Shown one piece after another: positions 60,028 through 64,000 of a DNA stretch of 64,000 bases. The notes under the pieces are model-generated. The model was not told the DNA's origin. It ran no database searches and saw only the letters and a list, made by a program, of their open reading frames with translations. The DNA lies in the NCBI GenBank assembly GCA_016713105.1, contig JADJPS010000001.1, positions 434,001 to 498,000 of the forward strand, read 5' to 3'. The stretch is from Devosia sp. GTDB lineage: Bacteria > Pseudomonadota > Alphaproteobacteria > Rhizobiales > Devosiaceae. Numbering within the stretch: position 1 is the first letter of the stretch; the number at the start of each line of letters is the position of its first letter. Both the position numbers and the translations under genes were made by a program.

Positions 60028-60092
60028 GGGCTGGCATCGCAAGGCATCCCCCGCTACCACTGTCGCTCCCGATTACCGAGAAAGTCGTCACC

Positions 60093-61331
60093 ATGGCCGT
60101 TTCCCCCATCGATCCCGTCAAGCTCGACAAGCTCGCCGAAGTGGCGATCAAGGTCGGCCTGCAGTTGCAGCCGGGGCAGGACCTGGTGCTGACCGCGCCG
60201 ATCGCCGCGCTGCCGCTGGTGCGCCGCATCGCCCACCACGCCTACAAGGCCGGCGCCGGCGTGGTGCAGCCGATCTTTTCGGACGAGGAGATCACCCTCG
60301 CGCGCTACCGCAATGCCCCCTCGGAGAGTTTCGACAGGGCCCCGGCCTGGCTGTTCGAGGGCATGGCCAGCGCCTTCTCCGGCAACGCCGCGCGCATGGC
60401 CATCTCCGGCGACAACCCGATGCTGCTCAGCAAGGAGGACCCCGACAAGGTGGCGCGCGCCAACCGTGCCACCTCGCTCGCCTATCGCCCGGCGCTCGAG
60501 AAGATCACCGGCTTCGACATCAACTGGAACATCGTCTCCTATCCCAATCCGAGCTGGGCGAAGCTGGTCTTTCCGGACGATCCCGAGGATGTCGCCGTGC
60601 GCAGGCTCGCCGATGCGATCTTTGCGGCGAGCCGCGTCGACATCGACGATCCCATTGCGGCCTGGAAGGCGCACAACGCCCATCTCAAGGACCGCTGGAC
60701 CTGGCTCAACGGCCATGCCTTCTCGGCCCTGCACTATACCGGGCCGGGCACGGATCTGACCATCGGGCTCGCCGACGGACATCGCTGGAAGGGCGGTGCG
60801 TCGGAAGCCAAGAACGGCATCACCTGCAATCCCAACATCCCCACCGAGGAAGTGTTCACCACCCCGCACGCGCAGCGCGTCGAGGGCTTCGTGCGTTCGA
60901 CCAAGCCGCTCAGCCACCAGGGCACGCTGATCGAGAACATCGAGGTCCGCTTTGCCGCCGGAAGCATCGTCGAGGCACGCGCCAGCAAGGGCGAGGCCGT
61001 GCTCAACAAGGTGCTCGATACCGATGAGGGGGCGCGCCGGCTCGGCGAAGTGGCGCTGGTGCCGCATTCCTCGCCGATCTCGAAGAGCGGCATCTTGTTC
61101 TACAACACGCTGTTCGACGAGAATGCGGCGAGCCACATCGCGCTCGGCCAGTGCTATGCGGACTGCTTCGTCGGCGGCACCAGGCTCAGCCAGGACGAGA
61201 TTGCCGCGCGCGGCGGCAACCGGAGTCTCATTCACATCGACTGGATGATCGGGTCGGACCAGATTGACATCGACGGCATCAAGTCGGATGGCAGCCGCGT
61301 GCCGGTGATGCGCCGGGGTGAGTGGGCCTGA
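60093..61331 (+). CDS. M29-family aminopeptidase
   Basis: A 412-residue metallo-aminopeptidase of the M29 (AmpS/PepS/aminopeptidase T) family. The metal ligands are found in IPTEEVFTTPHAQRVEG, GEVALVPHSSPISKSG, HIALGQCY and HIDWMIGSDQIDIDG. The enzyme releases N-terminal residues and uses a cocatalytic divalent metal. No signal peptide, thus cytoplasmic. It begins 65 bases after recQ and may be cotranscribed. The length is normal for the family. Confidence 0.92.
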   Translation: MAVSPIDPVKLDKLAEVAIKVGLQLQPGQDLVLTAPIAALPLVRRIAHHAYKAGAGVVQPIFSDEEITLARYRNAPSESFDRAPAWLFEGMASAFSGNAARMAISGDNPMLLSKEDPDKVARANRATSLAYRPALEKITGFDINWNIVSYPNPSWAKLVFPDDPEDVAVRRLADAIFAASRVDIDDPIAAWKAHNAHLKDRWTWLNGHAFSALHYTGPGTDLTIGLADGHRWKGGASEAKNGITCNPNIPTEEVFTTPHAQRVEGFVRSTKPLSHQGTLIENIEVRFAAGSIVEARASKGEAVLNKVLDTDEGARRLGEVALVPHSSPISKSGILFYNTLFDENAASHIALGQCYADCFVGGTRLSQDEIAARGGNRSLIHIDWMIGSDQIDIDGIKSDGSRVPVMRRGEWA

Positions 61332-61478
61332 GGGCAATCAAGCCGTAGCATCGCACTCAGGAAGACTTAACCAAGCCGCGAAATCGAGCCGTGCCGCCGA
61401 AGCAGTAGTTGCGCGGTGGCGCGGCAATTAACAATTTCGCTGCGCCTGTTGCTTAGCATGGAGGCCGTCGAGGATGGT

Positions 61479-64000
61479 ATGCCAAGCAAAGACCACTCAG
61501 TCCAGTCTCCCCCGTCCGCCGAGCAGGGCGCAATCTCCGGTCTGGAACTCTCCCCCGATACGATGCGGCGGCTGCAGGAGACGGCCGGCATCTCCATCTG
61601 GCTGTGGCGGCCCGAGGAGAACCGTGTGTATCACGCCATCACGGTGGCCGGGGCGGCCGAGCCGATCGCGCAAGGCCTGTCGCTCGAACTGGTGCTGGAG
61701 CGCATCCGTGCCGTCGACCGCACGCGGCTGAAGCGGCGCCTCCGCGCTGTGGCCCGCCGGCGCAGCGTGTCGACCATGGAGTTCGGCATCGATATCCCCG
61801 GTCGGCCGCCACGCACCTACATGGCCACGGCATTTCCCGGCGACAACGCACAGCCGACGCAGCTGGTGCAGATCATCGTTCAGGACGTAACGCGCGCTCG
61901 CCAGACCGATCAGGCGCTGCGCGAGAGTATCGACCACTATCAGACCGCCGTCGAACTCAACCCCGAGATCCCCTGGCTGGCAGCGCCCGACGGCACCATC
62001 ATCGAAGTCGGGCCGCGCTGGGTCGACAGCGTCGGCATGTCGCCGGAGGAGGCCCTCGGGCAGGGCTGGATCAGCGCCCTGCATCCGGACGATGTGCCGG
62101 GGACCCTGGCGCGGTGGACGCATTCGCTGGCAACCGGCGCACCGGTTGACGTCGAGTACCGGGTGCGCCTGAAGACTGGCGATTACCGGTGGATGCGGGC
62201 CCGCGCCGCCGCGCGGCGCGACGCCGAGGGGCGGATCATCCGCTGGTACGGCACGCTGGAGGACATCCACGAGAGGCGGCTGGTCGAGGCTGCCCTGAGG
62301 GACAGCGAGGAGTTCTCCCGATCCATCCTCGAGGCAAGTGCGGTTGCCATCGAAGTGCTCGATGCCGAGGGGCGGCTTATCTTCATCAACGGCCCCGGCA
62401 TACGGATCATGGAGGTGGACGATCCTGCCGCAATCGCCGGCAGGCCCTTCACCAGCTTCTGGCCGGACGACGTTGCGCCGGCGGTGCAGGGCGCCATCCA
62501 GCTGGCGCTGCGCGGCGATGCCACCCGGCAGACGCTGTTCGGCCCGACCGCCAGGGGCGCGCCGCGCTGGTGGGACCTGTCGCTGTCTCCAATCCTCGAC
62601 GGGGACGGGCGGGTGCAGCGGGTCCTCGCCCTGTCGCGCGACGTGACCGAGGCCAAGCGCAACGAGGTTGAGGTCGGCGCCGCCGCCCGCCGCCTCGCCA
62701 ACGTGCTCGAAAGCACCATGGACAGTGTCATCAGCATCGATGCCGAGTGGCGGGTCACCTACATGAACCGCCGCGCCATGTCGGTGTTTCGCGACTCGCA
62801 GGTCCCCTTCATCGGCCGCGACATCCGCGAGCTGTTCGATCCGGTGGAGGCCGAGCCCTTTTTCGTCCGCTATCGGCAGGCGCTGGAGGAGCAGCGCTCG
62901 ATCGCCTTCGAGGACTATCTGCCGAGCGCCGGGGCATGGTTCGAGGTCCAGGCCTATGGCAGTTCCGCCGGTCTGATCATCTTCTTCCGCGACGTCACCG
63001 AGCGCCGACTGGCGCAGGAGCAGATCGCCCACCTCGCCCGGCACGATGCGCTCACCGGACTGCCCAATCGCGTGCAGTTCCACGAACGGCTGGGAAGCGC
63101 GCTGCACGAGTTGCGCGCCGGCGGACACCTCGCCGTGTTCGCGCTCGATCTCGATGATTTCAAGCTGATCAACGACACCATGGGTCATCGGGCCGGCGAC
63201 GTGCTGCTGACGCAGGTCGCCGAGCGGGTGCGCCGGACTGTCGGGGACAATTGCCTCGCCGCCCGCCTCGGCGGCGACGAGTTCGCCGTGCTGCTGAAAG
63301 TCGATCGGCCCGACCAGGCCGGCGCCGCGGCCCAGGCCCTGCTCGATGCCATCGGCATGCCATTCGACCTCGAGGGCGAGGAGGTGGCGATCGGAGCCAG
63401 CATCGGCATCGCCATCGCGCCGCGCGACGGGCGCGGCTCGGATGCCATCCTGCACTGCGCCGACCTGGCGCTTTACCGGGTGAAGGCCGACAAGGGCCGC
63501 GACTACCGCTTCTTCGAGCCGGAGATGGACCGGCAGTTGCGCGAGCGGCGAGAGATGAAGCGCGATCTGGCGCTGGCGCTGGCGCGGCAGGAACTGCACC
63601 TCGTCTACCAGCCGCAGATCGAGATCGGCAGCAACCTGCTGACCGGCTTCGAGGCCCTGCTGCGCTGGCAGTCGCCGACTCGCGGGCCGGTTGCACCGTC
63701 CGTCTTCATCCCGCTCGCCGAGGAGTCCGGCCTGATCGAGGATATCGGCGCCTTCGTTCTCGACGAGGCCTGTCGCGAGGCGGCCTGCTGGCCCGACGGC
63801 CTGTCGGTCGCCGTCAATCTCTCGCCCGCCCAGTTCCGCTCCAAGGCGGTCCTCGGGGCCGTCACGGCGGCACTGCAGCGCAGCCGCCTCGCGCCGGCCC
63901 GGCTCGAACTCGAGATCACCGAGTCGGTCCTGCTCGACGAAAGCACCGGCGCCATTGAGGAACTGCAGGCGCTGCACCAGGCCGGTGTCAGGGTCGCACT
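61479..64000 (+). CDS. Multi-PAS GGDEF-EAL protein, 3' end outside window
   Basis: The first 840 codons of a c-di-GMP turnover protein. Several PAS/PAC units are seen (about 25-150, 150-270 with WYGTLEDIHERR, 280-400, 405-530 ending FFRDVTERR), then a GGDEF domain (LARHDALTGLPNR, intact RLGGDEFAVLL) and an EAL domain (QPQIEIGSNLLTGFEALLRW, ELEITESVLLDE), cut off at base 64000. No membrane helix is visible, so sensing is cytoplasmic. ATG 61479 was chosen by the frame; a GAGGATGG run provides a weak ribosome site. It begins 147 bases after the aminopeptidase gene; the gap holds no recognised element. Confidence 0.85.
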   Translation, partial: MPSKDHSVQSPPSAEQGAISGLELSPDTMRRLQETAGISIWLWRPEENRVYHAITVAGAAEPIAQGLSLELVLERIRAVDRTRLKRRLRAVARRRSVSTMEFGIDIPGRPPRTYMATAFPGDNAQPTQLVQIIVQDVTRARQTDQALRESIDHYQTAVELNPEIPWLAAPDGTIIEVGPRWVDSVGMSPEEALGQGWISALHPDDVPGTLARWTHSLATGAPVDVEYRVRLKTGDYRWMRARAAARRDAEGRIIRWYGTLEDIHERRLVEAALRDSEEFSRSILEASAVAIEVLDAEGRLIFINGPGIRIMEVDDPAAIAGRPFTSFWPDDVAPAVQGAIQLALRGDATRQTLFGPTARGAPRWWDLSLSPILDGDGRVQRVLALSRDVTEAKRNEVEVGAAARRLANVLESTMDSVISIDAEWRVTYMNRRAMSVFRDSQVPFIGRDIRELFDPVEAEPFFVRYRQALEEQRSIAFEDYLPSAGAWFEVQAYGSSAGLIIFFRDVTERRLAQEQIAHLARHDALTGLPNRVQFHERLGSALHELRAGGHLAVFALDLDDFKLINDTMGHRAGDVLLTQVAERVRRTVGDNCLAARLGGDEFAVLLKVDRPDQAGAAAQALLDAIGMPFDLEGEEVAIGASIGIAIAPRDGRGSDAILHCADLALYRVKADKGRDYRFFEPEMDRQLRERREMKRDLALALARQELHLVYQPQIEIGSNLLTGFEALLRWQSPTRGPVAPSVFIPLAEESGLIEDIGAFVLDEACREAACWPDGLSVAVNLSPAQFRSKAVLGAVTAALQRSRLAPARLELEITESVLLDESTGAIEELQALHQAGVRVA

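Noticed and set aside
61497..63977. An 826-codon open frame on the minus strand opposite the PAS-GGDEF-EAL gene
   Set aside because: The plus strand carries intact GGDEF and EAL motifs in one frame; the reverse frame is an Arg/Gly/Gln-rich shadow with no domain.

Overview
The window is high-GC DNA (roughly two thirds G+C by eye) from an alphaproteobacterium, most likely Hyphomicrobiales. The evidence is the gene content: PQQ-dehydrogenase accessory genes, many sugar ABC importers, GudD/KdgD, HisKA_2-type kinase, MotA/MotB, A2M-PbpC, and TTTCGCC-loop palindromic repeats. Genus cannot be fixed from sequence alone. No rRNA, tRNA, CRISPR array, integrase or insertion sequence was seen.

Layout. 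(1) 1-12953: the 3' end of a PQQ-dependent dehydrogenase, an MxaJ/XoxJ-like binding protein and a degenerate M50-type membrane protein read rightward, followed by a LysR regulator. Convergent to them is an eight-gene leftward operon: DUF4175-like membrane protein, BatA/VWA protein, second VWA protein, MoxR ATPase, DUF58 protein, ABC ATPase, ABC-2 permease and membrane-anchored binding protein. This looks like a maturation and transport module for a periplasmic quinoprotein. (2) 13248-20410: LacI regulator, a complete sugar ABC importer, a GH63-like glycosidase and a PIG-L deacetylase. (3) 20677-24176: a second importer (Tat-exported binding protein, two permeases possibly fused, no ATPase of its own). 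(4) 24265-29002: sugar-acid catabolism (mannonate dehydratase-like, kdgD, gudD, enolase-superfamily dehydratase). (5) 29294-33887: a tightly overlapping six-gene operon with a FecCD-type importer, two unknown proteins of possible amidotransferase/ThuA-like fold and an FmdE-like protein without its cysteines. (6) 33890-42873: motA-motB, a HisKA_2 kinase, and a four-gene operon of kinase, response regulator, REC-PAS-GGDEF-EAL protein and degenerate HPt-REC-REC-GGDEF protein. (7) 43435-52279: alpha-2-macroglobulin with PAN domain, penicillin-binding protein 1C, glycosyltransferase. (8) 52353-57990: cytochrome c peroxidase behind an FNR-type box, then an ArsR/SRPBCC cluster with two alpha/beta hydrolases. 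(9) 58222-64000: RecQ, M29 aminopeptidase and the start of a PAS-GGDEF-EAL protein cut by the window end.

A striking property is that about nineteen single-base frameshifts and two in-frame TAG codons break otherwise well conserved genes, about one per 3 kb. Most lie in short homopolymers. I read them mainly as uncorrected sequencing or assembly errors and therefore annotate the genes as whole, giving the break position each time. The two amber codons are less easily explained this way.

The two most interesting systems are the quinoprotein accessory module at 1-12953 and the FecCD/FmdE-like operon at 29294-33887.
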